A stretch of DNA of 64,000 bases from Azolla caroliniana. Its lineage: Eukaryota; Polypodiophyta. The stretch's first letter is position 1, and every line of letters starts with the position of its first letter. The stretch lies in assembly GCA_043228905.1 (NCBI GenBank), contig JBHGNT010000020.1, forward strand, positions 7,936,001 to 8,000,000, written 5' to 3'. This document shows, in pieces, positions 54,418 through 64,000 of the stretch. The notes below the pieces were generated by a model, which had not been told where the DNA came from, ran no database searches, and worked only from the letters and a program-made list of their open reading frames with translations. The position numbers and the translations under genes were made by a program.

Positions 54418-57129
54418 ATGGAACCACAAACGTTGTCGGAAGCGGCCAGGAAATGGTTCAGGCAACACGGACTGGATGGGTTCTTGACCATCATGGAGGC
54501 ACCACCGCACAGAGAAGCCGACCGGGTCATCAAGGAGCTCGACACGGAAGTCATCACCGAGGAAGCGATCCGCGCGCTAACAGGCCTTCCGGAGGGAGGT
54601 ATTTTTCAGATTGATAACCCAACCTCAGAGCAACTCATCCGATATTTCGGTGAGTACTCTGTTGCCGGCAAAGGCTATCGAACGCAGGGCGGCGAAGATC
54701 CGCTATTCAGGGAGATAGCTCGAGTGCTCCATGAGTACGGCCACGTGTACCCCCGACCCCCTGTCATGCCAAAAAATCGGGCAGGGATGATCATAGCCAC
54801 CTATGAAGGGATCAAGGTGGACTAGCCGGTGTTGATTGCAGACGGTTTGTGCGCGGCAATCGACATGGTACGAGGAAAGGACGGCAAGGAGGGCCGGAAG
54901 CTGTGGCATGCCGTAGCTCAGTGGATAACATTGCTCGTGCTGCCGGTCGAGACCGTCCAGCCAAAGAAGCGGCCAAGATTATCGGAAGGAAGCACCTCGA
55001 AACCCGCGTCTAAACGACAGCAGCTGCTGGCGTCGAAGGCGACGAAAGGGAAGAAACGGCTCCCAGAACCGGAGGAGGTGTCACCGGTCCGACCCGTTAA
55101 GATAACCATACGGCGACCGGGACAGAAGGAACCGGAACCCTTGACGCCACAGAAACATGCCGTTACCCAGGAAGAGGAAACGGAGGAGCCAGAAGAGCAC
55201 CTCCAACGACGGTCAAGAAGTAGGACCGTCGGGACAGCGGGGGAGCGTTCGTACCCGCAAGAGGAAGAAACGTCCCCAACTCAACCTGAGCAAACCACAA
55301 GGGAGGAACCGGAACCGGTGCGTATGGAACCGGCCTTGTCGACTTCTATAGAAGAAGTCATTCCAACGGCTCCGGAGACGGCGAGAACCGGAACTCAACA
55401 GCCGGCGAGCCCAGCCAGCACACACGGCGGCCAAGGAGTAGAACCAGAACGGCAGATACAGGCACTCAGGCCAGACAATTCCACAGTGAACGAGCCGACC
55501 CGACCAGTACAGCAGCAAGGCACCAGTAGCATGTGGCTACGGTGGGTAGGCGAGCAGATCGCCGGAGTGGTCGAGTACATAGAGGCGGAGGAGAGAGCGC
55601 ACCACGAACGGTTGCTCGTCACAACCGTAGATCTAGAGACGGCCCGGTCCAGAATCCGGAGCCTTGAACAAGACTTGGACAGGGTCACAAGGGAAATGGC
55701 TCAATTGGCGTTGACAACACAAGTCCAAGCACCGGTGACTCCGGGCAATGTACAGAATAAAGCGTCAGATCAACCTGTACATAGTAATCAGACCCCGGCA
55801 ACGGAAACCGTTCCGGAGAGAAATGCGGCACAAGCCCAAGAGCTTGCGGACTTAAAAGATGAGCTAGCTGCCCAAGAAGCGCTGAGGAGCCGCGAAAGAG
55901 AGTTGAAGACGGCAGCGGAGGCAGAACTCAAAAAGACTGCTGAGAATCTACGCCGGGCCGAGGAGAGCTTACGAAAAGGCCACCAAGCGTACGACCGGCT
56001 CAGGGAGGAGAAGGAGAAAATGCTGCAAGAGAAGGACAGGCTCCGGAGGAACGCCGAAACAGAAGTAGAGTGCCTGAAAGAGGAACTCCGGCAGGTAAAG
56101 GACCGGGAGGACCGGAACCATCGCCAGATCAACAGCAAGCTCAAACAAAAAACGGAGGAATTTGAGCACTTGCATCGGGAGTATAAACGGTTGCAAACGG
56201 AGCACAAGGAACGGACAGATGAGCTCCGGCAAGCAGTTGATCAGACCGCAACGGCATACGCTAAGGAACAAGCGGAAACCAGAAGACGGTTGGAAGAGGC
56301 GGAGAAGGTTCGGACAGAGCTCCTCAGGCAACAGCAGGCGGAAAAAGAAAGAGCGGCGGAGGTACTGCAGAGGCTGCAAACAACATATCAAGGGCAGCTG
56401 ACGCGCTACAGAGAGCAGGCGGAGGATACGGCTAATCTCATTAAGCAGTTGAAGGAGGAACGACAAGTGGTGGAAAGTAGAGCGCAAATGGGAGCAAGTC
56501 GCATCCAGGATATCATGCGGGCCTAGTTGAACCAGACCAAGAGCTTGATTGACAACGGTTCCGTCAAATGGTGGACCAAGTGGGCCACGAACGCGGCAGA
56601 ACTCCAATTGCTCCGGGCCGACGTAGAGAACCGGCGGAAGGAGGGAGATGATTGCTATATGCTGACCTCCGAAGACTTCACCGGCATAAGAGATGAGCTG
56701 GCCGAAGACTTTCAAGCCTTGGCAGAGGACCAACTAGGGCAAGTCCGGCAACTTGTAGCTCAGCTGGACGACGACAGGTTGGAGGCGCAGATCCAGTTTG
56801 AAAGCTACGAGAGGTCCCGGATCCGGGAAGAGAAAGCACGCGAACCGGTTACGGTCAACCTCAGTGATGAGGAACCGTTACTAGAAGGAGACCGGACTGG
56901 AAGCAGTCAAACGGAGATGCCGGAGTCAGAGAGATAAACGGAGCAGCCGGAGTCAGAGAAACAAACGGAGCAGCCGCCTATAGAGCAGCCGGAACAGCCT
57001 CAGTCCCAACCGCAACCACAGCAGCAGCAGCAAGCACAGCAGCAGCAAGCACAGCCGCAACAACCACAACCGGAAGAACAAGTGGAAACTCTGGAACAAA
57101 GTATTTTGGACAATTTGGGTGAACAATGA
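54418..57129 (+). pseudogene. Gypsy 2 accessory ORF: coiled-coil protein, three in-frame stops
   Basis: 903 codons from ATG 54418 (MEPQTLSEAARKWFRQHG) to TGA 57127, with TAG 54823, TAG 56524 and TAA 56935 inside one frame. Residues 1-136 match the gypsy 1 ORF start (RYFGEYSVAGKGYRTQGGED; YPRPPVMPKNRAGMIIATYE). A Pro/Glu/Arg-rich linker (about 170-370) and heptad-rich helices (about 380-700: EEKEKMLQEKDRLRRNAE; EELRQVKDREDRNHRQI) follow. The tail is Gln-rich (runs of QPQ and QQQ at 56990-57070) and ends LEQSILDNLGEQ as in gypsy 1. No membrane segment. Both TAG codons stand where gypsy 1 has Trp (IDW, SGW). Conservation of start, coiled coil and end between two diverged elements shows this is a real gene of the family. 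Confidence 0.85.
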
Positions 57130-57155
57130 AGGGGCCGAGAAGGGTTCGACGTACA

Positions 57156-57181
57156 AGGTACTGTCCCACGGGCGTGCCATG
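57156..57181 (+). other. Conserved hairpin just upstream of the gypsy 2 3' LTR
   Basis: GGTAC, loop TGTCCCACGGGC, GTGCC, ATG, then the LTR. Gypsy 1 has GGCAC with the same partner GTGCC, a pairing-preserving change. The nearest purine tract (ATGAAGGGGCCGAGAAGGG, 57127-57145) is about 35 bases further upstream. Confidence 0.6.
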
Positions 57182-57599
57182 TGTTACCGGCCGGCAAGGA
57201 GTCCAAAATACGGAGTGAAGGAATTAATTAAGTAGGGTTGTAAATAAGCATAGTGTGGACGGACGGACTGGAAACGGTATGCCGTTCCAGATCCGGACGG
57301 ATCCCGAATAGGTGCGATATGCACCGTTTTGTACTATGGGCCGGAAACCTATTTAAAGGCCCGGACCCCATTGTAATCGGTGCGGATAATTAATAGAGCA
57401 TATGGTGTTATACTTCTGTGTTGATTTCCGTTCTGTACTTATTGTGATATCTTACGCGTGTAATTAACCAAAGCACTCTAATTGTGTAACCTACGTAAGT
57501 CGGTGTAATCGTTGAATCTTAATCCTATGCCGTAATCATCCTTTGGTGAAGTGTCTCCGTGACACCTTGTGTTAGGCCTTGTCCGGTCAGAGAATAACA
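57182..57599 (+). repeat. Gypsy 2 3' LTR
   Basis: 418 bp, counterpart of 47700-48117, followed by CCAGA and then gypsy 3. Confidence 0.95.
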
Positions 57600-59215
57600 C
57601 CAGAGATATGTCTAACTTCAGGTTTGACTGATCTAATATAGATACACCATCTTAACATGGCTTGATCTGGAATATCACAATTAGCTATGATACCAAGAAT
57701 AGGCAAACAATCTATTTCTATTATTACTTCAGCACCAATTAAGTAATCTCTATCTGTCTTAACTGCTTTTACTACCCCCCATAGCTCTCTTTTGACCTGT
57801 GCATATTTTCTTTGTCGACCACTAAGAACCTTCGCTCTGAATCGAATTGGATACCTTTCTTCCCCATCTTGTTGGCTTATCACCCATCCAATTCCAATGG
57901 GACTGGAGTCTACTGTGAGATATATGGGCCGGGTGTAGTCAGGTTGCTTTAATGGTGGAGCTTGTGCCAAGTAAGACTTCAATTTCCTCATTGCCTCCGA
58001 ATTCTCTTCACTCCTTCAAATGTTTCTCCTTTTCTTAGGAGTCTGTATAAAGGTTCAAATAAATGGGCATAATGCGGAATCCATCTACATTAAAAAACAC
58101 ATACCCCCAGAAACCTTCGTACTTCTGAGACGCATGTCCATTCCTCTTGCATGTTTTGAATTGCATTGACCTTGGTGGGGGATTGCTTTCTCCTTTTCTT
58201 AGGAGTCTGTATAAAGGTTCAGATAAATGGGCATAATGCGGAATCCATCTACAGTAAAAAAACACATACCCCCAAAAACCTTCGTACTTCTGAGACACAT
58301 GTCCATTCCTCTTGCATGTTTTGAATTGCATTGACCTTGGTGGGGGGTGGCTTTCTCCCATACAGGCCACACATATGACCAACTATTAATATCTCTTTTG
58401 CCCCAAATATTGATTTCGCCCCTGATAAGGTCAAATGTACTTCTTCCATCCTTGATAGTATCTTCTCACAATCCTTGATATGGTCGTCAACGAATTGTCG
58501 GCAACCATCTTCATCCAATTCCTCATTCTTCTCTTCCTCCTTGCATCCCTTAATCGGAACATCATCTAAAAAAGGCATTGTAATATGAGGAATAAAATCA
58601 CAAAGTACCTTGTTCATTCTATTCATCATATGCACCATTGAGTTGGTCGCTCCTTGCGGCAAGGTACACATCCGTACTAACCCTATAAGTGTCTTGATAG
58701 AAGTAATATCTCAACTTTTGATAGTAAGTTGAAATTGATCATACCCGGAATAAAGATCTCCCATTGAATATATAGCTCTTCCTACAAACATCTCAGCAAA
58801 CTCATCCACAATTGTCCCTACTCCCGAGTTTCGGATTGTTACCTTATTCACAGGCTGCATATCTTGGATAAATCAGAGTTGTCCTTCTTTCTTTAACACA
58901 GTGAACCATCGACCCGAGTAAGGAGCGTTCGATGGTTCCAAGATACCCATCCTTATCTTCTCTTTCAGAAGTTCTAATAGTTGAGGGACTCTAGCCCTAG
59001 GCATGGGTATTGGCTTAAAGTTCCATGGAATATGAGGGATAGTGAATATAACCATGGGCTCTACAATTCCTGGATCCACACACCCTATTTCCTCAGGTTA
59101 GAATGTGAATGCCTTTCCATGCCTTTTTAACATCTCCCTGAATTGCTTTTCTTCAACTGGTAATAGGAAGTCACCCCCTCCTATTTTCATCCCTTGTATT
59201 GTTTCTGGAGTAAAC
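57600..59215 (-). pseudogene. Gypsy 3 reverse transcriptase and RNase H, degenerate, with a tandem duplication
   Basis: From 59215: a pre-RT segment (KIGGGDFLLPVEEKQF, NFKPIPMPRARVPQLLEL, MGILEPSNAPYSGRWFTV), then RT with NKVTIRNSGV, YSMGDLYSGYDQFQLT, TLPQGATNSMVHMMNR and PFLDDVPIKG (catalytic Asp pair, about 58550-58580), then KVNAIQNMQEEWTCVSEV and RNase H (YLTVDSSPIGIGWVISQQ, IDCLPILGIIANC, MLRWCIYIRSVKPE) up to the gypsy 2 insertion at 57600. A block of about 155 bp (58036-58190 against 58195-58350) is duplicated in tandem. Stops at 58873, 59092 and others. The order and phrasing recall fungal-type gypsy elements. Confidence 0.88.
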
Positions 59216-59980
59216 TGACGGGAACCCGACGTTCCTTATGCGCGACGCTTGGCCACAACCGAGCGTAGAAAGATACACAGAAAACGGGAAATAAAACACG
59301 ACACAAAAGGAGAGGAAGATACACAGGAGGTTTACGTGGAAAACCCCAAACTAGGGGAAAAACCACGGCAGCCCACAGGCTGCAAACTGTCACTATGTAA
59401 GAATGTACAAAACAGTGAGTTCACGGAGGCAACGACCTTGGACTCACGATCTTCGCCACAGGCGGCGGTTACAACAGAGGCAGCGACCTCTTTCTCTCTC
59501 TCTCTCTCTCTGTACAACGTTACGTACTGTCTCTGCTTCTTGCACCAACAAGAAAATGACAACAACAGTTAAAAGTTTGCCCTAAGTCATATTTATACTA
59601 ATATGACTTTTCGGCTATTTACAAATGTAGCCTCAATGGGCTCTCAGAAACATATTTACGAATATGTCTCTTCATCCGGTTCATACCGGGCCTGCACCAT
59701 CCGGCTCTCCGTAGCCGGGTACTCCTCATCCGGTTCATACCGGGCCTGCACCATCCGGCTCTCCGTAGCCGGGCACTCCTCATCCGATTCATACCGGGCC
59801 TGCACCATCCGGCTCTCCGTAGCCGGGTACTCCTCATCCGGTTCATACCGGGCCTGCACCATCCGGCTCTCCGTAGCCGGGTACTCCTCATCAGGTTCAT
59901 ACCGGGCCTGCACCATCCGGCTCTTCATAGCCGGGTCCTCCTCATACGGTTTCGGCCTCGGCCGAGTTTGTTCATCGGCA
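59216..59980 (-). repeat. Copia D 3' LTR (start inferred) with a 54-bp minisatellite in U3
   Basis: End fixed at 59216. The start is placed at 59980 because a purine tract (GGATGGGAAGGAAGAAGAATAG) immediately precedes TGCCGATG on the minus strand; the 5' LTR is not available to confirm. A TATA box AGTATAAATATG lies at about 59592-59603 and a (TC)n run at about 59490-59511. Confidence 0.55.
59670..59945 (-). repeat. Five tandem 54-bp units
   Basis: Unit TCATCCGGTTCATACCGGGC, CTGCACCATCCGGCTCTCCG, TAGCCGGGTACTCC, repeated at 59672, 59726, 59780, 59834 and 59888 with a few substitutions. It keeps an open frame (YEPDEEYPATESRMVQAR per unit) because 54 is divisible by three, but its position past the RNase H end argues for a non-coding U3 repeat. 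Confidence 0.85.
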
Positions 59981-61457
59981 CTATTCTTCTTCCTTCCCAT
60001 CCGGAGGGACTTGTTTCCCAACATAAACACATGTACTCCGGCATGGGGTGTCTTACCAGTCTGATCCGCTTTCGGCATGCGTCCAGCTTGTCGGGTGTCA
60101 GCACTTTGGTCAGCATATCTGACCCATTCTCGGCCGTGTGGATCTTCGTCAGTGCGAACTCCTGGTCATCTACTCTTTCCCGGATCCAGTGATATCTTCG
60201 TTGGATATGCTTCGTCCGAGAATGGTAGGCCGCATTCTTAGCAAGGTGGATGGCACTTTGACTGTCACAATAGAGTCGGTATTCCTCTTGCCGGATACCG
60301 AGCTCTCCAATGAAGTCCTTCATCCATAATATTTCCTTGCCGGCTTCCACAGCCGCCATGTACTCCGCCTCTGTGGTTGACAATGCAACCGTCTTCTGCA
60401 GCCTCGACTGCCATGAAACAGCTCCCCCTGCATATGTCATCACATACCCGGATGTAGACAGGCTGGTATCCACATCAGCCGACATGTCCGAATCGGTGAA
60501 ACCGTCCAGTTGAGGTTTCCCGGAGCCCAATCGGAGACACATATTTGAAGTGCCCTTCAAATACCAGAGTATCCATTTGACTGCGTTCCAGTGCTCCTTG
60601 TCGGGATTACTCATGAACCGGCTCACCACTCCGACTGCGTGTCCAATATCCGGTCGGGTACAAACCATTGCGTAAATCAAGCTCCCGACGGCAGAGGCAT
60701 ATGGAATCTTCATCATATCTGCCTTCTCTCCTTTCGTCTTCGGGCTTTGCTTGCCGGACAGCTTGCAGTTTGCCGGAAGTGTCGATCCGACCAGTTTTGC
60801 TTCTGACATGTTGAACCGGTGAAGCACCTTTGTCACATACTTCTCCTGTGATAGCCATAATTGCTTCACTGACCGGTCCCGAATGATGTGCATCCCCAAC
60901 ATCTGTCTTGCCGGACCCAAGTCTTTCATTGAGAAGGTCCGGTTGAGAGCCTTCTTCAGCATCCGTATTTTGCCTTGGTCTCGTCCGACAATCAACATGT
61001 CATCCACGTACAGGAGGAGTATCAGGAAGTCCCCTCCTTCGAACTTCTTCACAAACACGCAGTGATCGGCCTGCGTCTTGTGGTACCCTTGATCAGTCAT
61101 GAAGGAGTCGAACTTCCGGTACTATTGTCGGGGAGCCTGCTTCAGTCCGTACAGGCTCTTCTTCAACCGGCATACCAGGTGCTCCTTCCCTTTCTCCACA
61201 AATCCTTCCGGTTGTTGCATGTAGATCTCCTCTTCGAGGTCGCCGTGAAGGAATGTCGTCTTCACGTCCAGCTGCTCTACCTCGAGGTCCATGCTTGCTG
61301 CTATACTCAGCATCGTCCGGATGGAGGTCATCTTTACTACCGGGGCAAATATCTCATCGAAGTCCACGCCCTTCTTCTGCTGGAACCCCTTCACCACGAT
61401 CCTGGCTTTGTATCTCGGGGTTTGCCGGCATCTCCCGGTTTCAACTTGTACACCCAC
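59981..61457 (-). pseudogene. Copia D reverse transcriptase and RNase H, one stop and a frameshift
   Basis: From 61457: ARIVVKGFQQKKGVDFDEIF, LDVKTTFLHGDLEEEIYM, SLYGLKQAPRQ then TAG at 61122 where Trp is expected, then YVDDMLIVGRD (catalytic Asp pair), PANCKLSGKQSPKTKGEKAD, RPDIGHAVGVVSRFM, RNase H GFTDSDMSADVDTSLSTSGY, TEAEYMAAVEAGKEILWM and YCDSQSAIHLAKNAAYHSRT with LTKVLTPDKLDACR. Small indels at about 61435-61465 separate it from the upstream frame. Apart from these defects all expected motifs are present. Confidence 0.92.
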
Positions 61458-61462
61458 TTGTT

Positions 61463-64000
61463 TCAGAGTGCCCGCTTTCCTTTCGACAACTCCACCAATT
61501 CGTACGTATGGTTCTCATGCAGGGAATCCATCTCATCCTGCATGGCACTTAACCATTTTCGGATGTGGGTGTCTTCCTTCACTTCTTCAAAGCTTTCCAG
61601 CTCCCCCTCATCAGTCAACAGAACATGCTCTGCATCCGGAAATCTCCGGGGGGCCCTTCTCTCTCTGAGAGGATATCTCCGTCTTCGGGCTTCGGTAACC
61701 GGCTCCTCCATTTGCTCTTCATCCATATCCGATTTGGAGTCTTGGCCGGTTCCGGTCTCAGCTTCCTCTACCTCTTCATCTGCCGGTTCGGTATCCTCAC
61801 CGTAACCGGCTGGTTCCTCGAGTGCTAACCGGTCTCTTGCTGGTTGGGTCTGCTCATCGTAGAGTCTATCCTTACCGGTCGACTCAGAGTTCATTATCTT
61901 CTTCTCCGACTCCCAGTCGGCGAGCGTCTTGTCCTCCATGAAGATAATATCTCGACTCCGGAATACCTTCTTGTCGACCGGGTCCCACACTCGGTAGCCG
62001 AACTCATCGTCACCGTAACCGAGGAATATGCATGGCCGGGTCTTTGGATCTAGCTTTCCTCTCCGGTCCTTAGCTACATGCACGTACGCGAGACACCCGA
62101 ACACCTTCAGATGCCGGTAGGATACTTCCTTACCGGTCCACACTCTCTGTGGCGTGTCTCCGTCCAACGGTACTGAGGGTGATCTATTTATCACGTATGT
62201 CGTTGTCGACAGTGCCTCAGCCCAAAACTTCTTGAGTAGTTTTGCATGCGCTAGCATACTCCGGACCCTCTCCATTATGGTCCGGTTCATCCTCTCGGCC
62301 AGTCCGTTTAGTTCCGGCGTCTTCGGCACGGTAAATTCGAGCCGGATTCCCTTCGAGCGGCAGTACTCCTCGAACTGCCCCCGGTACTCTCCTCCGTTAT
62401 CTGCTCGAACCGCCTTCAACTTCCGGCCGGTTTCTCTTTCCACTCTCGCGTGGAGCTCTTTGAAGACGGATAACACTTGATCCTTCGTCTTCAGCGGTGT
62501 GGCCCACAGCTTCCAGCTGTGGTCATCTATGAACGTCACGAAGTACTGCGCTCCGGCATGTGACTTCGTGTCTACTTGACACATATCCGTATGCACCAAC
62601 TCCAGTGGTGCATTACGTCTCATCGGTGGCCTTGATCGAAAGGAGGTCTGGTTTTGCTTACCGGCCAGACAATCAGTGCACTTCTCCAAGTGCACGTTCT
62701 TCACTGGAATGAGGTTGTCATCTGCAAGCCTCTTCATCCCCTTCTCGCTCATATGACACAGCCTCTTGTGCCACAGCTCACCGGCAGTGTCGGATGTCAC
62801 GTTCACTTCTTCCGGACATAACCGGGCATTCATCATGTACAGTGTGTTTACCTTCTGGGCCCAAGCCACAATCAGGCTCCCTTTGCTGAACTTCATGACA
62901 CCGTTCCGGATGCTACCCATGTAGCCTTCATCATCTAGCCGACCGGCTGATATCAGGTTCAGACGAACTTCCGGAACGTGTCGGACATCCTTCAGCAGCA
63001 ACTTGCATCCGGTTGGTGTTGTCAGCCACACGTCTCCTATGCCGACAATTCGGCATGTCCCTTCATTTCCCATCCGGACACAGCCGTGATCACCGGCTGA
63101 GTAGGATGAGAAGCATTTCCGGTCCGGGGTAAGGTGGAACGACGCTCCGGAGTCTATCACCCAGGTCATCTCGTCGCCGGCAAGGTTTATTTCACTCTCC
63201 TCGGTGATGAGCATCAACTCTTCTTCACTTGCCGCGATTGCCGTCGTTCCCTTCCGGTCAGGCCCCCTCCAATCTTTACCGTTCCGGTTGGGGGTTTGCT
63301 TCGAATCGGTACCGTCGGTTTCCTTCTCTTTACGGAAATGCCGACAGTTCTTTTGGAAGTGACCCGGCTTGCCGCAATAGAAGCAAATGGGCCTCCCCCT
63401 TGACTTTGACCGTGTCCCCGACTTCTCCCGGTTCTGGGGACTACGGTTTCTATGTCTTCCGCGTTCCGATTCGGTAAGGAGCGCTTTGGAGTCGGAGCTC
63501 GTATCTTTATCCTTCCGACGCGCCTCCTCATCTAGCAAGCTCGACTTTACTCTTGCTAGGGATAACCATTTTCCTTCCGGCCCGGCGTTGCCCAAAGTGA
63601 CAACCAACGTCTCCCAGCTATCCGGGAGGGAACCGAGCAGGAGTAGCGCTAGTACCTCATCGGCAAGAGGTACTTCCAATGACGTTGCCTGGTGGATCAG
63701 CCCCTGGAAGGCATTCATGTGCTCCGCCATGCTGGAGCCATCTTGGTACAGGAGTCTTACTAGCTTCCGGAATACCGACACCTGATTGACAACATTTTTG
63801 TTCCGGAACATTATGCCGATCTTCTCCCAGAGCTCATGAACCTTGCTCTCTTCATTGAAGTTGTTGTACAGGCTCATGTCGATGAAGCACCGTATGTACG
63901 CCGTTGTCTTCATGTGCATCACCTCCCATATCGCGGCGTCGATTTTGTCCGGTCTCTTGTCCCCGAACTGAACCGGTAGCCAAAGGTCTTTAACAACGAG
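61463..64000 (-). CDS. Copia D gag, protease and integrase (long open frame, 5' end outside window)
   Basis: Open from the window edge to TGA near 61463 with no stop (over 840 codons). gag: WETLVVTLGNAGPEGKWLS, knuckle CFYCGKPGHFQKNCRH (63350-63400). Protease: WVIDSGASFHLTP (about 63140-63180). GAG-pre-integrase: LWHKRLCHMSEKGMKRL and CTDCLAGKQ. Integrase: HTDMCQVDTKSH (Asp), RADNGGEYRGQF (Asp), NGLAERMNRTIMERVRSML (Glu); then the C-terminal KVFGCLAYVHVAKDRRGKL and a Glu-rich linker into the reverse transcriptase start. It continues beyond 64000. The intact zinc and catalytic residues contrast with copia B. Confidence 0.93.
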   Translation of the reverse strand, partial: LVVKDLWLPVQFGDKRPDKIDAAIWEVMHMKTTAYIRCFIDMSLYNNFNEESKVHELWEKIGIMFRNKNVVNQVSVFRKLVRLLYQDGSSMAEHMNAFQGLIHQATSLEVPLADEVLALLLLGSLPDSWETLVVTLGNAGPEGKWLSLARVKSSLLDEEARRKDKDTSSDSKALLTESERGRHRNRSPQNREKSGTRSKSRGRPICFYCGKPGHFQKNCRHFRKEKETDGTDSKQTPNRNGKDWRGPDRKGTTAIAASEEELMLITEESEINLAGDEMTWVIDSGASFHLTPDRKCFSSYSAGDHGCVRMGNEGTCRIVGIGDVWLTTPTGCKLLLKDVRHVPEVRLNLISAGRLDDEGYMGSIRNGVMKFSKGSLIVAWAQKVNTLYMMNARLCPEEVNVTSDTAGELWHKRLCHMSEKGMKRLADDNLIPVKNVHLEKCTDCLAGKQNQTSFRSRPPMRRNAPLELVHTDMCQVDTKSHAGAQYFVTFIDDHSWKLWATPLKTKDQVLSVFKELHARVERETGRKLKAVRADNGGEYRGQFEEYCRSKGIRLEFTVPKTPELNGLAERMNRTIMERVRSMLAHAKLLKKFWAEALSTTTYVINRSPSVPLDGDTPQRVWTGKEVSYRHLKVFGCLAYVHVAKDRRGKLDPKTRPCIFLGYGDDEFGYRVWDPVDKKVFRSRDIIFMEDKTLADWESEKKIMNSESTGKDRLYDEQTQPARDRLALEEPAGYGEDTEPADEEVEEAETGTGQDSKSDMDEEQMEEPVTEARRRRYPLRERRAPRRFPDAEHVLLTDEGELESFEEVKEDTHIRKWLSAMQDEMDSLHENHTYELVELSKGKRAL

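Larger units (their letters stand above)
47700..57599 (+). mobile_element. Gypsy 2: near-complete Ty3/gypsy retrotransposon inserted in gypsy 3
   Basis: LTRs of 418 bp (47700-48117 and 57182-57599), nearly identical, with target duplication CCAGA (47695-47699, 57600-57604). Removing it restores the gypsy 3 frame between the RNase H tail (RHISG) and AVADMLSR. It carries gag-pol in one frame (one TAG), an A-rich spacer, and an accessory ORF (three stops), with no frameshift across 8.9 kb. Same family as gypsy 1 by protein and by primer-site and 3' hairpin sequence, but with unrelated LTR sequence. Probably the youngest insertion here together with copia D. Confidence 0.96.
59216..64000 (-). mobile_element. 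Copia D: Ty1/copia retrotransposon inserted in gypsy 3, runs off the right edge
   Basis: The 3' LTR end (TGACGGGAACCC on the plus strand) lies at 59216, flanked by TAAAC of gypsy 3. On the minus strand the order is gag, protease, integrase, reverse transcriptase, RNase H, LTR. The 5' LTR and gag start are beyond 64000. It is closely related to copia B but much better preserved. Confidence 0.9.

Noticed and set aside
59656-60078. Repetitive protein gene with YEPDEEYPATESRMVQAR units
   Set aside because: A 54-bp minisatellite in the putative U3; the frame overlaps the end of pol and the purine tract.

Overview
The window is nuclear DNA of a eukaryote, most likely a green plant, made almost entirely of nested mobile elements; I see no host gene. 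Support for a plant: retrotransposon primer sites complementary to initiator tRNA-Met, plant-type GT-AG introns, Ty1/copia and Ty3/gypsy elements typical of plants, and stop-creating C-to-T/G-to-A changes mostly in CHG context. I cannot name the species; a non-seed plant or streptophyte alga is only a guess.

The layout is a set of insertions inside insertions. (1) An old minus-strand Ty1/copia element (copia A) occurs in pieces at 205-1794, 21372-22280 and 38395-38510. (2) Two large related DNA transposons sit in it. E1 (1799-21367, 4-bp target duplication TACA) splits its protease/integrase region. E2 (22283-38394) splits its gag. Both begin GGGTG.AAGCA and share a gene order: a transposase gene with introns, read inward from one end, facing two genes on the opposite strand. 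One of these, ORF2, is shared by both elements and in E1 appears to end in a RING-H2 finger. Their non-coding parts are filled with short tandem repeats. Without later insertions both are about 10 kb. (3) E1 carries gypsy 1 (11252-20884, TSD AAACA, minus). E2 carries copia B (26914-32757, TSD ATTTT, minus), whose left LTR holds a solo LTR (27164-27856). (4) Copia C (38516-44182, TSD GAAAT, plus) lies next. (5) A heat-shock-element promoter and gag start of another gypsy (44188-45339, plus) are cut by gypsy 3 (minus, pieces 45340-47699 and 57600-59215), which resembles fungal-type gypsy elements. (6) Gypsy 3 is itself split by gypsy 2 (47700-57599, TSD CCAGA, plus), the least damaged element. 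(7) Copia D (59216 to beyond 64000, minus) is inserted in gypsy 3 and keeps a long gag-protease-integrase frame.

Gypsy 1 and gypsy 2 are one family. Each has gag-pol, then an A-rich spacer, then a coiled-coil accessory gene of about 900-970 codons before the 3' LTR, and a conserved hairpin instead of a polypurine tract at the 3' LTR junction. All elements carry stops, frameshifts or deletions, so none seen here is clearly active. Most boundaries rest on matched LTRs and target duplications readable in the sequence; superfamily names for E1/E2 and the origin of gypsy 3 are inference.
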